Translations under genes and position numbers: made by a program | Notes under the pieces: generated by a model | Database searches by the model: none | Seen by the model: only the letters and a program-made list of their open reading frames with translations | Told to the model about the DNA's origin: nothing | Assembly (NCBI GenBank): GCA_013141175.1 | Contig: JABFRN010000001.1 | Coordinates: forward strand, 1,813,444-1,877,443 | Origin: Lysobacter sp. | GTDB lineage: Bacteria; Pseudomonadota; Gammaproteobacteria; Xanthomonadales; Xanthomonadaceae | DNA: 64,000 bases | Direction: 5' to 3' | Shown here: one piece after another, positions 31,072 through 40,353 of the stretch | Numbering within the stretch: the first letter of the stretch is position 1 | Layout of the letters: each line of letters opens with the position of its first letter

Positions 31072-32364
31072 ATGCGTACACCATTTCGCCCCCTCGTTTT
31101 CGTCGCCCTCGCACTGCTCGCCGCCTGCAGCGGGGAATCCGAGGTTCCGCAACCGGTCGTCACCGGCGATCTCACGATCGAAGCCTGGCCGTTGCCGGCG
31201 ATGCCCGGTTCGGCGCAGCCGGACCTGGCGATGGCGCCCGATGGCCGCGTGCTGCTCAGCTGGATCAACAGCGGGGGCGGTCGTCGGCCGGCGCTGCAGA
31301 TCGCCGAGTTCTATCCCGACCAGCATTGGGAAGGGCCGCGCACGGTGGCGGTCGGGAATTCGATGTTCACCAACTGGGCCGACACCCCGCACATCGTCGC
31401 GACCGCCGATCACGCGCTGTGGACGCACTGGCTGCAGAAATCGGCAGACGCGCCCTATGCCTACGACGTGATGCTGGTGCGCTCGCTCGATCACGGCATG
31501 AACTGGAGCGCGCAGCGCACCGTCCACGACGACGGCACGAAGACCGAGCACGGTTTCGTCTCGATGTGGGCGCAGGGCGAGGGCAGTCTCGGTATCGCGT
31601 GGCTCGATGGCCGCAACACCGGCGCTGCAGCAGCATCGGACCATGCCAGCCATGACGACGGCCACGCCGGCGCGATGAGCCTGCGCGCGGCGGTGTTCGA
31701 CGCCAATCTGCGCGCGAGCGCCGAAACCGAAACCGAAATCGATGCGATGACCTGCGACTGTTGCCAGACCGATGTCGCCGCCACGGCCGACGGTGCGGTG
31801 CTGGTCTATCGCGACCGCAGCGCGCAGGAAATCCGCGACATCTACGCCACGCGCTTCGACGGCAAGGCGTGGTCGAAGCCGGCGCGCGTGCATGCCGACG
31901 ATTGGAACATGCCCGCATGCCCGGTCAATGGCCCATCGGTCGCGGCACGCGGCAACGACGTCGCGGTCGCGTGGTACACCGCTGCGGGCGACAAGCCCGC
32001 AGTGAAACTCGCGCGTTCCGTCGATGGCGGCGCAACGTTCGCCGATCCGGTCGCATTGGACACCGGTGCCGCCGCCCAGGGCCGCGTCGCGGTCGCGATC
32101 GACGCGCAGCAGGTCTGGATCCTCTGGCTGCGCGAAGAGGCCGGCGCGCAATCGCTGTGGCTCGCGCGCTACGCGCCCGATCTGTCGAAGGAACTGCAGC
32201 GCATCAAACTCGCCGATCTGCAGGGCAAAGGCCGCGCGACCGGCTTTCCGAAACTGCTGCTCAACGGTACCGCCGCGCACGTGGTGTGGACCGATGTGGT
32301 GGACGGCGTGCCGCAGCTGCGGGGCGTGCGGATGCGGGGTGTGTCCGCCGGCACGTCCGGCTGA
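31072..32364 (+). CDS. BNR/sialidase-like beta-propeller lipoprotein
   Basis: 430 residues. The signal ends in a lipobox (LLAACSG). The mature part has repeated BNR-like blades ('RSLDHGMNWSAQRTV', 'RSVDGGATFADPVAL', 'VYRDRSAQEIRDIYATRF') of the sialidase-type propeller, but no sialidase catalytic set is evident. A conserved 'TCDCCQTD' motif and 'NMPACPVNGPS' supply cysteines of unknown role, possibly metal binding. The ATG at 31072 is six bases after TACCCT, another possible leaderless start. Confidence 0.72.
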   Translation: MRTPFRPLVFVALALLAACSGESEVPQPVVTGDLTIEAWPLPAMPGSAQPDLAMAPDGRVLLSWINSGGGRRPALQIAEFYPDQHWEGPRTVAVGNSMFTNWADTPHIVATADHALWTHWLQKSADAPYAYDVMLVRSLDHGMNWSAQRTVHDDGTKTEHGFVSMWAQGEGSLGIAWLDGRNTGAAAASDHASHDDGHAGAMSLRAAVFDANLRASAETETEIDAMTCDCCQTDVAATADGAVLVYRDRSAQEIRDIYATRFDGKAWSKPARVHADDWNMPACPVNGPSVAARGNDVAVAWYTAAGDKPAVKLARSVDGGATFADPVALDTGAAAQGRVAVAIDAQQVWILWLREEAGAQSLWLARYAPDLSKELQRIKLADLQGKGRATGFPKLLLNGTAAHVVWTDVVDGVPQLRGVRMRGVSAGTSG

Positions 32365-32593
32365 GGGCCGGCATCCGAGCAACGGTGCCGATGTCCCGGG
32401 ATTTTTGTCGGCCGGGACTGCGGTCGCCCTGTGTCCTTGGCCGGAACGACATTCCCATCGCGTTACTCCAATAGCCCCCGGACTTCCGGGCGCGTGTCGC
32501 CCGGATTCATGGAATGCCCGCGAGTTGCCCCGGGCGCACCGTTCTGGTGTGATCGGGGCACCGTTCCCGCATTGGCCCAAGGCAGGACGTCAC

Positions 32594-33307
32594 ATGGCTC
32601 GATCCTTCCGTCAATCGCCATACCGCACCTGTCGCCGGTCGTCGGATGCACAGACGCCCGGTGTTGCGCCGGCACGCGCCGGATCGCCTCGAAACCGCGC
32701 TGCCGCGACCGTACTGGCCGGTCTGTGCGCCGCGGCCATCGGATGCGCGATGTCCGGTTGCGCCGCGACGCCGTCTTCCCGAACACCTTCTCCCGGCTCT
32801 CAGGAGTTTCCGATGACTGCCACCGTGCCTCCAATCACCGCCGAAGACATCGGCCGTCGCGTGCTCAAGTTGATCGACAGTCTCCACAGCGCGCAGGACC
32901 TCGCTCCCGAGCATGTCGAGCAAGCCACCGGCCTTCGCGTGGAGCTCAACGACGACGATCCCAACATCTACGGTTTCGGCGGCAAGCTGACCGAGCAATG
33001 GTCCTACAGCCTGGTGTCCACGCCCGACAAGCTCGGCGAGAAACCGAGCAGCCTGCGGTTTTCGTTCGACGACACGAGCCGCGGGCAGGCCGACCGGGCA
33101 CCGATCTGCACGCCGGATTTCGATGGCTACTCGAAGGCGTTGACCGCCGCTGGATTCGCGGCCACCCCGATGCAGACGTATCCCGGAAGCGACGCCTGGT
33201 ATTTCAAACGCGGCGATATCGGGGTGATGGCCTACGCGCAGGGCAAAGCCGATCCGCAGGTCGGTCCGGTCTGCCTGTCCAGGCTCGTCATCAGCGCGTA
33301 CGCGTAA
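32594..33307 (+). CDS. Lipoprotein, candidate immunity protein of the adjacent T4SS effector
   Basis: 237 residues. A long basic N-region precedes a hydrophobic segment and lipobox AMSGC (Cys56), placing the mature protein in the periplasm on a lipid anchor. The rest is a globular alpha/beta domain without a recognised family ('VELNDDDPNIYGFGGKLTEQW', 'SDAWYFKRGDIGVMAYA'). It ends ten bases before an XVIPCD effector gene. In Xanthomonadaceae, X-Tfi immunity lipoproteins are encoded next to, usually upstream of, their X-Tfe effector, which fits exactly. The ATG at 32594 has AGGAC upstream; no better internal start keeps the signal. Confidence 0.7.
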   Translation: MARSFRQSPYRTCRRSSDAQTPGVAPARAGSPRNRAAATVLAGLCAAAIGCAMSGCAATPSSRTPSPGSQEFPMTATVPPITAEDIGRRVLKLIDSLHSAQDLAPEHVEQATGLRVELNDDDPNIYGFGGKLTEQWSYSLVSTPDKLGEKPSSLRFSFDDTSRGQADRAPICTPDFDGYSKALTAAGFAATPMQTYPGSDAWYFKRGDIGVMAYAQGKADPQVGPVCLSRLVISAYA

Positions 33308-33317
33308 CGGAGGGCAC

Positions 33318-34664
33318 ATGTCCAAGGCCGACGAAAAAAAGCTGGAACAGATGCTCGTCGATTTCGAGAAGGCGCATCCTGACGCGGGCAAGAATTTCCG
33401 CACCCTGCTCGGCGAGACGCCCGCGCTGAAAGCCAACCTGCTGGAGGCGATCGGCAAAGGCAATCTGGAAAAGATCGGACCGATGCCGGCCGGCGCGCCG
33501 GCAGGAGCACTCGGCGTATACAACGCCAACGACAAATCGATGGGATTGCCGACCGCGCTGCTCGACGTGGCCGACAAGGACAAGAAGCTCGGCAACACCA
33601 TGCGCATGGTGTTGACCCACGAATCGGAGCATGCGGTCAACAAGCAGGCGATCGAGAAAGCGGGCGCCGATTTCAAGGCCAAGCTCGAAGCGGTCGCCAA
33701 GGGCCCATCGCCGCACGATTACACCAATGTCCTGAAGGAGCGCGGCGACAGCCTGCGCCTGCGCGAAGCGACCGACCAGATCGGAGGTTTCAATGCGGTC
33801 GCGGCGCATGTGCGCAAGGAAAACCCCACCGCGACGCCCGCCCAGCTGTACGAAAAACTGCACAACTCCAGCCCGGAAATGGCGCCCTATTTCGATGTCG
33901 GCGGCACGCCGCCGAAACAGACCTATACGCCCAAGGCCGGACTGACCCTCGGCAAGGACGGCCTGCTTGCCGAAACCCCGGCGAACATCGAGGCGATGGG
34001 CAAGCATTTCTACGATGCGCGGCCCTACCGGCAGATCTACGGCACGCAGGCGTTGCAGGCCGCGATCAACGTCGAATCCAAGGAGCAGGCCGCCGACCGC
34101 GCAGCCGACCCGAAGTACGTGCCGCCCGAAGTCCGGGTCAATCTCAAGGAGCTCGGGCTCGACGGTGTCGTGCGGTTCCCGCCCGGTGCCGGCATCACCG
34201 ACACCAGCCCAAAACCGCCGCCGGTCGTGCCGCCCAAGAGCCCGATCGCGCCATCGGAAGAGTCGCATGCGCCCAGCCACGGCGAGCCGCGCGGAACGCG
34301 TCCCGCGGACACCGCGCCAGCGCTGTATCTGCAATCGGTCACTGCGCTCGAAAAGCTCGGTCCCGACGCCGGCATCAAGGGCCGCGACGAGCTGGGCAAC
34401 GTCGCGGCGGCGATGGCGTCCAAAGCGCAGAGCGATGGCCTGCGCCAGATCGACACGGTCATCGCCAGCAACGACGGCAAAGGCCTGATCGCGATCCAGG
34501 GCGACCCCGGCTCCGCGCATGCGAAGAACAGCTACATCGATCGCGCCGACGCGGCGCAGCAGCCGATGGCGCAGAGTCTGTCGCAGTTGGAGAAGAACGT
34601 GCCCGCCCAGACCGGGCAGGAGATCGCTTCGCAGCAGCCGTCGCAGACAGGCGTGTCGCGCTGA
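33318..34664 (+). CDS. Candidate type IV secretion effector: HExxH domain plus XVIPCD
   Basis: 448 residues without a signal peptide. Residues 1-290 hold a possible zinc-protease active site, 'VLTHESEHAVN' (HESEH, 101-105), with downstream acidic residues (Glu141, Glu150) that could be a third ligand. A Pro-rich linker (297-315) follows. The C-terminal 115 residues match the XVIPCD secretion signal recognised by VirD4 in antibacterial T4SS: 'DGLRQIDTVIASNDG', 'LIAIQGDPGSAHAKN', 'QPMAQSLSQLE', then a Gln-rich tail. GGAGGG lies just before the start. It would be injected into rival bacteria; the target of the HExxH domain is unknown. No T4SS genes are in the window. Confidence 0.82.
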   Translation: MSKADEKKLEQMLVDFEKAHPDAGKNFRTLLGETPALKANLLEAIGKGNLEKIGPMPAGAPAGALGVYNANDKSMGLPTALLDVADKDKKLGNTMRMVLTHESEHAVNKQAIEKAGADFKAKLEAVAKGPSPHDYTNVLKERGDSLRLREATDQIGGFNAVAAHVRKENPTATPAQLYEKLHNSSPEMAPYFDVGGTPPKQTYTPKAGLTLGKDGLLAETPANIEAMGKHFYDARPYRQIYGTQALQAAINVESKEQAADRAADPKYVPPEVRVNLKELGLDGVVRFPPGAGITDTSPKPPPVVPPKSPIAPSEESHAPSHGEPRGTRPADTAPALYLQSVTALEKLGPDAGIKGRDELGNVAAAMASKAQSDGLRQIDTVIASNDGKGLIAIQGDPGSAHAKNSYIDRADAAQQPMAQSLSQLEKNVPAQTGQEIASQQPSQTGVSR

Positions 34665-34710
34665 TCGGAGTCCGGCCGCACGGCGTGCCTGCAGCCGATG
34701 GCGACATGTC

Positions 34711-35811
34711 TCAGCCGCGATGCTCCAGCGCCAGATATTCGGCGGACTGCATTTCGATCAGCCGCGAGGCGGTGCGCTCGAAGGCGGCGGTCAGGCGCTC
34801 GCCGCGATACAGCGCCGCCGGTGCGGCGTCGGCGCTGCAGATCAGGTTGACGTGGCGGTCGTAGAGCTCGTCGATCAGGGTGATGAAGCGCCGCGACGCA
34901 TCGTCGCGCTGCGCGTCGAAGACCGGCACGTCGCCGACCAGCACGGTGTGGAACTCGGTGCTGATCTCGATGTAGTCGGCGCTGCCGCGCGGACCTTCGC
35001 AGACCGCCGCGAAATCGAACCACGCCATGCCCTTGTCGCGTGCGCGCACCGCGATGCGACGGCCGTCGATATCGATGCCGGCATCGCGATGACTGTCGTC
35101 GCCGCCCAGTTCGCGCCAGCGCGATTCCAGCCACTCGTCGCTGGCGTCGTCGAGCGGCGCGCGATACACCGGCGAGCGGGTGAGCGCGCGCAAGCGATAA
35201 TCGTGGGGACTGTCGAGATGCACCACGTTGCAGCGACGTTCGATCAGCGCGATCGCCGGCAGGAATCGCGCGCGCTGCAGGCCGTCCTTGTACAGTTCGG
35301 AGGGCGCGGCGTTGGAGCTGGTCACCAGGATCACGCCTTCCTCGAACAGGCGCGTCAGCAGGCGTCCCAGCAGCATCGCGTCGCCGATGTCGTTGACGAA
35401 GAATTCATCCAGCACCAGCACCCGCAGCTGCGCGCGCCACTCGCGGGCGATCGCGGCGAGCGGGTCGCGTTCGCCCGCATGCGCGCGCAGTCGCTCGTGC
35501 ACCTCGCGCATGAAGCGATGGAAATGCGTGCGCCGTTTCTCGCGGATCGGCAGGCCGGCGTAGAACAGGTCGATCAGGAAGGTCTTGCCGCGGCCCACAC
35601 CACCCCACACGTACAGGCCATTCGGCGAAGTCGTCACCGGTTTGCCGAACAGCGTATCGAGCAGGCCTTTGCGCATCGGCGGCGCGGACAGCGCCGCTTG
35701 CAGGCGATCGAGTTCGCGCAGCGCCGCGTGTTGCGCGGGGTCGTCGCTCCAGTCGCCGCGCGCCACGCCTTCGGCGTAGCGCACGGAGGGTGCCGCCGCG
35801 GATTCGCTCAT
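34711..35811 (-). CDS. zapE: Cell division ATPase ZapE (AFG1-like)
   Basis: 366 residues. AAA-type ATPase that acts on Z-ring stability during division under stress. Walker A is 'GLYVWGGVGRGKTFLIDLF', Walker B 'VLVLDEFFVNDIGDAMLL'; 'LVTSSNAAPSELYKDGLQR' is typical of ZapE/AFG1. It is cytoplasmic, at the membrane. Its ATG overlaps the stop of the upstream hydrolase gene (ATGA). Confidence 0.95.
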   Translation of the reverse strand: MSESAAAPSVRYAEGVARGDWSDDPAQHAALRELDRLQAALSAPPMRKGLLDTLFGKPVTTSPNGLYVWGGVGRGKTFLIDLFYAGLPIREKRRTHFHRFMREVHERLRAHAGERDPLAAIAREWRAQLRVLVLDEFFVNDIGDAMLLGRLLTRLFEEGVILVTSSNAAPSELYKDGLQRARFLPAIALIERRCNVVHLDSPHDYRLRALTRSPVYRAPLDDASDEWLESRWRELGGDDSHRDAGIDIDGRRIAVRARDKGMAWFDFAAVCEGPRGSADYIEISTEFHTVLVGDVPVFDAQRDDASRRFITLIDELYDRHVNLICSADAAPAALYRGERLTAAFERTASRLIEMQSAEYLALEHRG

Positions 35812-36515
35812 GATCCGGCGCCGGGCTCCGGCAGATCGAACCGTCGAAGGTAAGGTTGAACGCCATGTTTGATCGCGCCGCGCAGATCCATCAATTTGCG
35901 ATGGAAGAAGTGACTGGTGTCGGGCATGCGGATCAGTTCGGCGCTCGTCCCCGGCGGCTGTGCCTTCGACATCTGCTCAAACCAGTCGTAGACCGCCTGC
36001 GGGTCGACGACCTCGTCGTCCTCGCCCTGGATCACCAGCCAGGGCATCGTCGGCAACACGATCTTGTCGAAATCCCAGCGCCCCGCCGGCGGTGCGATCG
36101 AGATCAGGACCGACGGCCCCAGTTCCGCCGCGCCGCGCAGGCTGACGTACGCGCCGAAGCTGAAACCGCCGAGCCACAGCGCCGCATCGGGCCGACTGTC
36201 GCGCACCCAGGCGACGATGGTGCGCAGATCATCGAGCTCGCCCTCGCCGTGATCGAACGTGCCGTCCGACGCGCCGGTGCCGCGGAAATTGAAGCGCACC
36301 GTGGTCACGCCCAGCTCGCGCAGGCTGCGCGCGGCCATCGTCACCACTTTGTTGTGCATGGTGCCGCCTTCGGTCGGCAGCGGATGGCACAACACCGCGA
36401 TCACGGGCCGCACGGGAACATCGGCCTCAGGCGGTTCGGCAGCGACTTCCAGGGTGCCCGCCGGACCCTGCAGGGTCAGCGCGGCGGCAACGGCAGGGAA
36501 AGCGGGAGACGGCAT
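35808..36515 (-). CDS. Alpha/beta hydrolase (dienelactone hydrolase-like)
   Basis: 235 residues. Motifs: 'VLCHPLPTEGGTMHNKVV' near the N-terminus, nucleophile elbow GGFSFGAYV (Ser), Asp in 'IQGEDDEVV', His in 'DTSHFFHRK'. This layout is the YfhR/CC_0677-like hydrolase group of unknown substrate. It starts at ATG 36515 and is coupled to zapE. Confidence 0.85.
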   Translation of the reverse strand: MPSPAFPAVAAALTLQGPAGTLEVAAEPPEADVPVRPVIAVLCHPLPTEGGTMHNKVVTMAARSLRELGVTTVRFNFRGTGASDGTFDHGEGELDDLRTIVAWVRDSRPDAALWLGGFSFGAYVSLRGAAELGPSVLISIAPPAGRWDFDKIVLPTMPWLVIQGEDDEVVDPQAVYDWFEQMSKAQPPGTSAELIRMPDTSHFFHRKLMDLRGAIKHGVQPYLRRFDLPEPGAGS

Positions 36516-36540
36516 ATGCGGATGATAACGGGCCGGGCGA

Positions 36541-38271
36541 TCAGGGTTTCCGCAGCCGGAAACCGACCACCAGCGGATCGTGGTCCGAGCTGCGCCACGG
36601 CGTTCGCGCGTCGGGCCGCGTCTGGTAGCCGTGACTGTCGGGTTCGTCGGCATTGCTGTGCCATTCCGCCGCGCCCACCCGCCGCGCCGCCAGCGACGGG
36701 CTGAGCAGGGCGTGGTCGAGACGACCGATCTGGGCGTCGTAGACGTAACTGTACGGCGCGGGCCCGTGTTGCCCGGCGAAGGCATCGCGCCAGCCGGCGG
36801 CGGTCAACGCACGCACCGGGTCTTCCATGCTGTAGGCGTTCAGATCGCCGACGATCATCGCAAGATCGCTCCCCGATCGGGTCGGATCGGTACGCAGCCA
36901 AGCGTCGAGCCGGCGCGCGCTTTCGGTACGGGCGGCATTCCAGCAGCTCTGGCCGTCCTTCTGGTCGGCGTCGGCCCCGGTCGCTTCGCCGCAGCCTTTC
37001 GACTTGAAATGGTTGGCGACGACCGTGAAAGCGGGGCCCTGGGCCGCACCGCTTCCGGCGCGAAAGGTCTGCGCCAACGGCGGCCGGCTGCGGGTACCGA
37101 ACAGGTCGTCGGTCAGCGTTGCCGCTGCGCCCACGGGCGTCACCCGCGAGGCGCGATAGATCAGGCCGACCCGGATCAGGTCGCCGCCTTGCGGTTGATC
37201 GGTCACCACGAAACGCCAGTCCTCGTTGCGACCGTCGGCGTTGAGCGCCCTCACCAGTGCAGCGATCGACGACTCGGGGCCGAAGCCGTCGTTTTCCAGT
37301 TCCATCAAAGCGGCGATGTCCGGGTTCAGGCCACGGATCGTCGCGACCAGCCTGGCAAGCTGGGTCTGCAGTTCGGCCGGCGTGCGTGCGCCGCGCGGGG
37401 TGGGAAAACCGCCGTCCTGGCCGTCGCCGTTGAAGAAATTCTCGAGGTTGAAGCTGGCGATCCGCATATCGCCGCCGACCGTCGGCGCCGAAGGCGGCGC
37501 TGCGCGCCGGAATGCCGGTTTCGCGGTCAGCTGCAGCCGGTACCCGCCGCCGCGCTGATCCAGAACGCCTTCCACCTTCGACAGCTGGCCACCGGTGCGC
37601 GACGGTCCGGTCTTCGGCAGATACCAGACCGAAGCGGGCCGTTCCGCATCGCTGCCGTCGTCCAGACGCAGCATGCGGCGTGCGTTCTCGGCCGCCAGTG
37701 CGCGCGCAGCATCGCCGGGCATGGCCGCATCGGCGGGCGTTCGCACGCGTTCGCCGAAGTTGACCAGTAATTCACCGTATTTGTCGACACGATGCGTGCC
37801 AGCGACCGTCAGTGTCGCGGTGATGCGCACGCGCATGTTTTCGTAACGCTCCCAATCGGCAGGTGGCACCGAAACCGATACCGGTCGTGGCAGTCTCGCC
37901 CGGCCCAGCGGCGCCACGCCGGTCGACTGCAGGGCCGTGCGGGTGCCACGGCCGGTGTCGAGTTCGACCACGGCGCCATGGACGCGGACGTGGGTGCCGA
38001 CTGCCGGGCCGCCTTCACCGAGGACGAACAGCGCATCGGAGGTGGCCGGGTCGCGATCGCCGGTGTCCTGCAGGAACCAGCCTCCAAGGCTGTCGTCCGG
38101 GACTGCAGTCACGACGCCCTCGATCGAAACCGTTCGGCCCACGAGTGGGCTGCGCTCACCCGTGCCCTGGATCCGGCCGATGGTCGTTGGCGCGTCTTGC
38201 GCCGATACGGGCCCGGCGAACCCGCCGACAAGCGCGCACGGGAGCAGCAGGAACGGAAGCGGAAGGCGCAT
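36541..38271 (-). CDS. ExeM/NucH family extracellular endonuclease
   Basis: 576 residues with a signal peptide (about 1-24). An N-terminal OB-like domain (about 30-240) is followed by an endonuclease/exonuclease/phosphatase domain. Catalytic elements: 'IASFNLENFF' (Asn), 'MELENDG' (Glu), 'VANHFKSKG' (His), 'VGDLNAYS' (Asp/Asn) and 'SSDHDPLV' (His). It likely degrades extracellular DNA in a Mg2+-dependent way. The ATG at 38271 begins the signal peptide. It is missing the C-terminal membrane anchor or sorting tag seen in some relatives. Confidence 0.93.
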   Translation of the reverse strand: MRLPLPFLLLPCALVGGFAGPVSAQDAPTTIGRIQGTGERSPLVGRTVSIEGVVTAVPDDSLGGWFLQDTGDRDPATSDALFVLGEGGPAVGTHVRVHGAVVELDTGRGTRTALQSTGVAPLGRARLPRPVSVSVPPADWERYENMRVRITATLTVAGTHRVDKYGELLVNFGERVRTPADAAMPGDAARALAAENARRMLRLDDGSDAERPASVWYLPKTGPSRTGGQLSKVEGVLDQRGGGYRLQLTAKPAFRRAAPPSAPTVGGDMRIASFNLENFFNGDGQDGGFPTPRGARTPAELQTQLARLVATIRGLNPDIAALMELENDGFGPESSIAALVRALNADGRNEDWRFVVTDQPQGGDLIRVGLIYRASRVTPVGAAATLTDDLFGTRSRPPLAQTFRAGSGAAQGPAFTVVANHFKSKGCGEATGADADQKDGQSCWNAARTESARRLDAWLRTDPTRSGSDLAMIVGDLNAYSMEDPVRALTAAGWRDAFAGQHGPAPYSYVYDAQIGRLDHALLSPSLAARRVGAAEWHSNADEPDSHGYQTRPDARTPWRSSDHDPLVVGFRLRKP

Positions 38272-38298
38272 GCGGCGATTCTCCGGAGGCGGAATGGA

Positions 38299-38322
38299 CA
38301 ACGCCGCCCGGAGGCGGCGTTG
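38299..38322. promoter_or_regulatory. 10-bp hairpin between cytochrome c and nuclease genes
   Basis: CAACGCCGCC-CGGA-GGCGGCGTTG is a perfect 10-bp stem with a four-base loop, 28 bases before the nuclease start on the minus strand. There is no U-tract, so it is more likely an mRNA stability or translation element, or a dispersed palindrome, than a terminator. Confidence 0.45.
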
Positions 38323-38352
38323 CGGAAGGGCGATGACGGCAGTGAGGAAAGG

Positions 38353-38865
38353 TCAGACCTGTTCGAGCATCCAGTCGACCGTCGCCTTGACCTGATCTTC
38401 GGAGAGCGCCGGGTTGCCGCCCTTGGCCGGCATCACGCCAGCGCTGCCCTGGAAGCCTTCGATCGCGTGCTGATACAGCAGGTCCTTGCCCTGACTGGCG
38501 CGGGCTCCCATGCCTGCGGCGGTCATGGTGGGTGCGCCGCCGGCGCCGGACTTGTGGCAGCCCGCGCAGAGGTTGTCGAAGATCACCGCGCCGTCCAGCG
38601 TGCCGCCGTAGGCGACCTGGGATGCGGCGGCGGCTTTGGCGGCCTCGTCGGCCGCAGCCTGCTGGGCTGCGCCGGTGGCGCCGGCATAGACATCGCCTGC
38701 GGGAGCGATCCGCGCATCGGTGCGCTTCACTTCGACCGGGTTCGGCGTCTGCGGCTGACCGTTGTGCAGATGGATCGCGAACAGGATCAGGCCCAGGGTG
38801 ACCGCCGCAAGGAAGGCGATCACCATCGAAAAACGCTTCAGAAAATCCAGATCGTAATTGCGCAC
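38353..38865 (-). CDS. Cytochrome c5-type c-type cytochrome
   Basis: 170 residues: an N-terminal membrane anchor (about 13-33), an Ala-rich linker, and a C-terminal class I haem domain with CAGCHKSG (CxxCH) and a Met ligand in 'VMPAKGGNPALSEDQV'. It would carry electrons in the periplasm, tethered to the inner membrane. It is divergent from the fnr gene, 206 bases apart. Confidence 0.9.
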   Translation of the reverse strand: MRNYDLDFLKRFSMVIAFLAAVTLGLILFAIHLHNGQPQTPNPVEVKRTDARIAPAGDVYAGATGAAQQAAADEAAKAAAASQVAYGGTLDGAVIFDNLCAGCHKSGAGGAPTMTAAGMGARASQGKDLLYQHAIEGFQGSAGVMPAKGGNPALSEDQVKATVDWMLEQV

Positions 38866-39071
38866 GACTCACCCGGAAAACGACGTGTTGAGAAGCGGCC
38901 TGACTATGGCCGCAGAATCCGCGCAGTATAAAGGCTGTAGCGGTCCGGATTCGAGCCCATGGGCGTTTCCGGCCCGGATCGACAGCGGAACCGGATGCGC
39001 CCTCGGCCCAGACACGGCCTTGGACAGAAGTCGGGTTCGGCGATGCGCCGTTGCGTGGCACACTAGCGGCA

Positions 39072-39830
39072 ATGAGCGATTCTTCTGTTCTCGACCTGAT
39101 CCAGCTGCGCCGGGGCTGCACCTACTGCTCCGTGCGCCAGCTGTGCCTGCCGGGCGGAATCGGCGCGGAGGAACTGCATCGTCTCGACGAGATCGTCCAG
39201 CGCCGCCGGCCGGTCGCCCGCGGCGAACGGCTGTTCCGCCTCGGCGACCCGCTGACGGCGGTCTTCGTCGCCCGCGACGGCGCGTTCAAATCGGTCAGCA
39301 TCAGCGAAGACGGGGAAGAGCAGGTGCTCGGCTTCCATCTGCCGGGCGAGCTGATCGGTCTCGATGCTCTGGGCACCGGCGAGCATCGCTGCGAAGGCGT
39401 CGCCCTCACCGCCGCCAACGTCTGCGAAGTGCCTTACGACCAGCTGTCGTTCGTCGCCGCGCAGGTGCCGAGCCTGCAGCAGCAGCTGTTCCGGGTGATC
39501 GGCCAGAGCGTCGATCGCGATCAGGATCATCTGGGCATCCTTGTCCGCCGCCAGGCCAACGAACGCATCGCCCTGTTCCTGCACAGCCTCGGCGAGCGTT
39601 ATCGCAACGTCGGCCAGTCCGACCGCCTGTTCCAGCTGCCGATGAGCCGTGAGGACATCGCCCGCTTCCTCGGCCTCGCGCTGGAAACCGTCAGTCGCGG
39701 TTTCACCCGCTTGCAGGACGATGGCGTCATCGATGTGACCGGCCGCCGGGTCGAGATCGTCAACGTTGCGGAACTGCTGCGCCTCGCCCACGGGGCGGAG
39801 TCGGGCGACGGCAAGCAGCGTCGCGCCTGA
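39072..39830 (+). CDS. fnr: FNR/Anr-type oxygen-sensing transcription factor
   Basis: 252 residues. The [4Fe-4S] ligands are all present with E. coli FNR spacing: Cys16, Cys19, Cys25 (CTYCSVRQLC) and Cys118 (NVCEVP). The cyclic-nucleotide-like sensor fold is followed by a helix-turn-helix 'SREDIARFLGLALETVSRGF', whose E-xxx-R predicts the TTGAT half-site. It controls the switch to low-oxygen metabolism. Start ATG 39072 is chosen because conservation starts there; a GTG/ATG earlier adds seven residues. Confidence 0.93.
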   Translation: MSDSSVLDLIQLRRGCTYCSVRQLCLPGGIGAEELHRLDEIVQRRRPVARGERLFRLGDPLTAVFVARDGAFKSVSISEDGEEQVLGFHLPGELIGLDALGTGEHRCEGVALTAANVCEVPYDQLSFVAAQVPSLQQQLFRVIGQSVDRDQDHLGILVRRQANERIALFLHSLGERYRNVGQSDRLFQLPMSREDIARFLGLALETVSRGFTRLQDDGVIDVTGRRVEIVNVAELLRLAHGAESGDGKQRRA

Positions 39831-39845
39831 CGGCTTCGCGTCCGG

Positions 39846-40286
39846 TTACATCGCGTAGTACAGCGCCCCATCGCCGCGCGCGGCGGCTTCCCGGAAAAAC
39901 GCCGAGAGCATGTCGAACTGCGCGAGCAGATCGTCTTCCTGGTCCTGATAGACCGCCTGGTGATACAGGCCCTCGTCCTCGTCGATCGCGCGCAGCGCTT
40001 CCAGCACGGTCGCGTGGGTCCATGTCGACAGCGCTTTCGCCTGCTCGCGCACCAGCGCCGGAGACACGAATTCGCAACCGTTGCTCAGCACGTCGCCGAT
40101 CATGTCATCGCTGTGGAAGCCGGCATCGTCGAGGATGTGCTTCAACACGTCCCACGCGGTTTCCACATCGATCGAAGCGGTACAGCGCGATTCGCTCTCG
40201 ACCCAGCCGTCGATCAGGGAAGGATCCTCGCGCATCGCTTCGAGATCCTTCGGAGCGAATGCCTGGAAGAACAGATTCATGCTCAT
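39846..40286 (-). CDS. DUF1877 (YfbM-like) protein
   Basis: 146 residues, soluble and acidic. 'SRCTASIDVETAWDVLKHIL' followed by 'GDVLSNGCEFVSPALVREQAKAL' and 'DQEDDLLAQFDMLSAFFREAAARG' match YfbM/DUF1877, a small family of unknown function. The ATG at 40286 has AGGA upstream; a second ATG at 40280 is possible. It lies between fnr and rtcR with no operon link to either. Confidence 0.82.
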   Translation of the reverse strand: MSMNLFFQAFAPKDLEAMREDPSLIDGWVESESRCTASIDVETAWDVLKHILDDAGFHSDDMIGDVLSNGCEFVSPALVREQAKALSTWTHATVLEALRAIDEDEGLYHQAVYQDQEDDLLAQFDMLSAFFREAAARGDGALYYAM

Positions 40287-40353
40287 GCTTGGAATGTCCT
40301 GATCGTGGGATGCGGCCAGTGTGCGCGAAATGGCGGGCCGGCGCCGCGGCCTT

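Noticed and set aside
39056-39070. Sigma-54-like TGGCAC...GGC element just before fnr
   Set aside because: The spacing is right but the -12 side is poor, and the start site would fall inside the fnr coding sequence.
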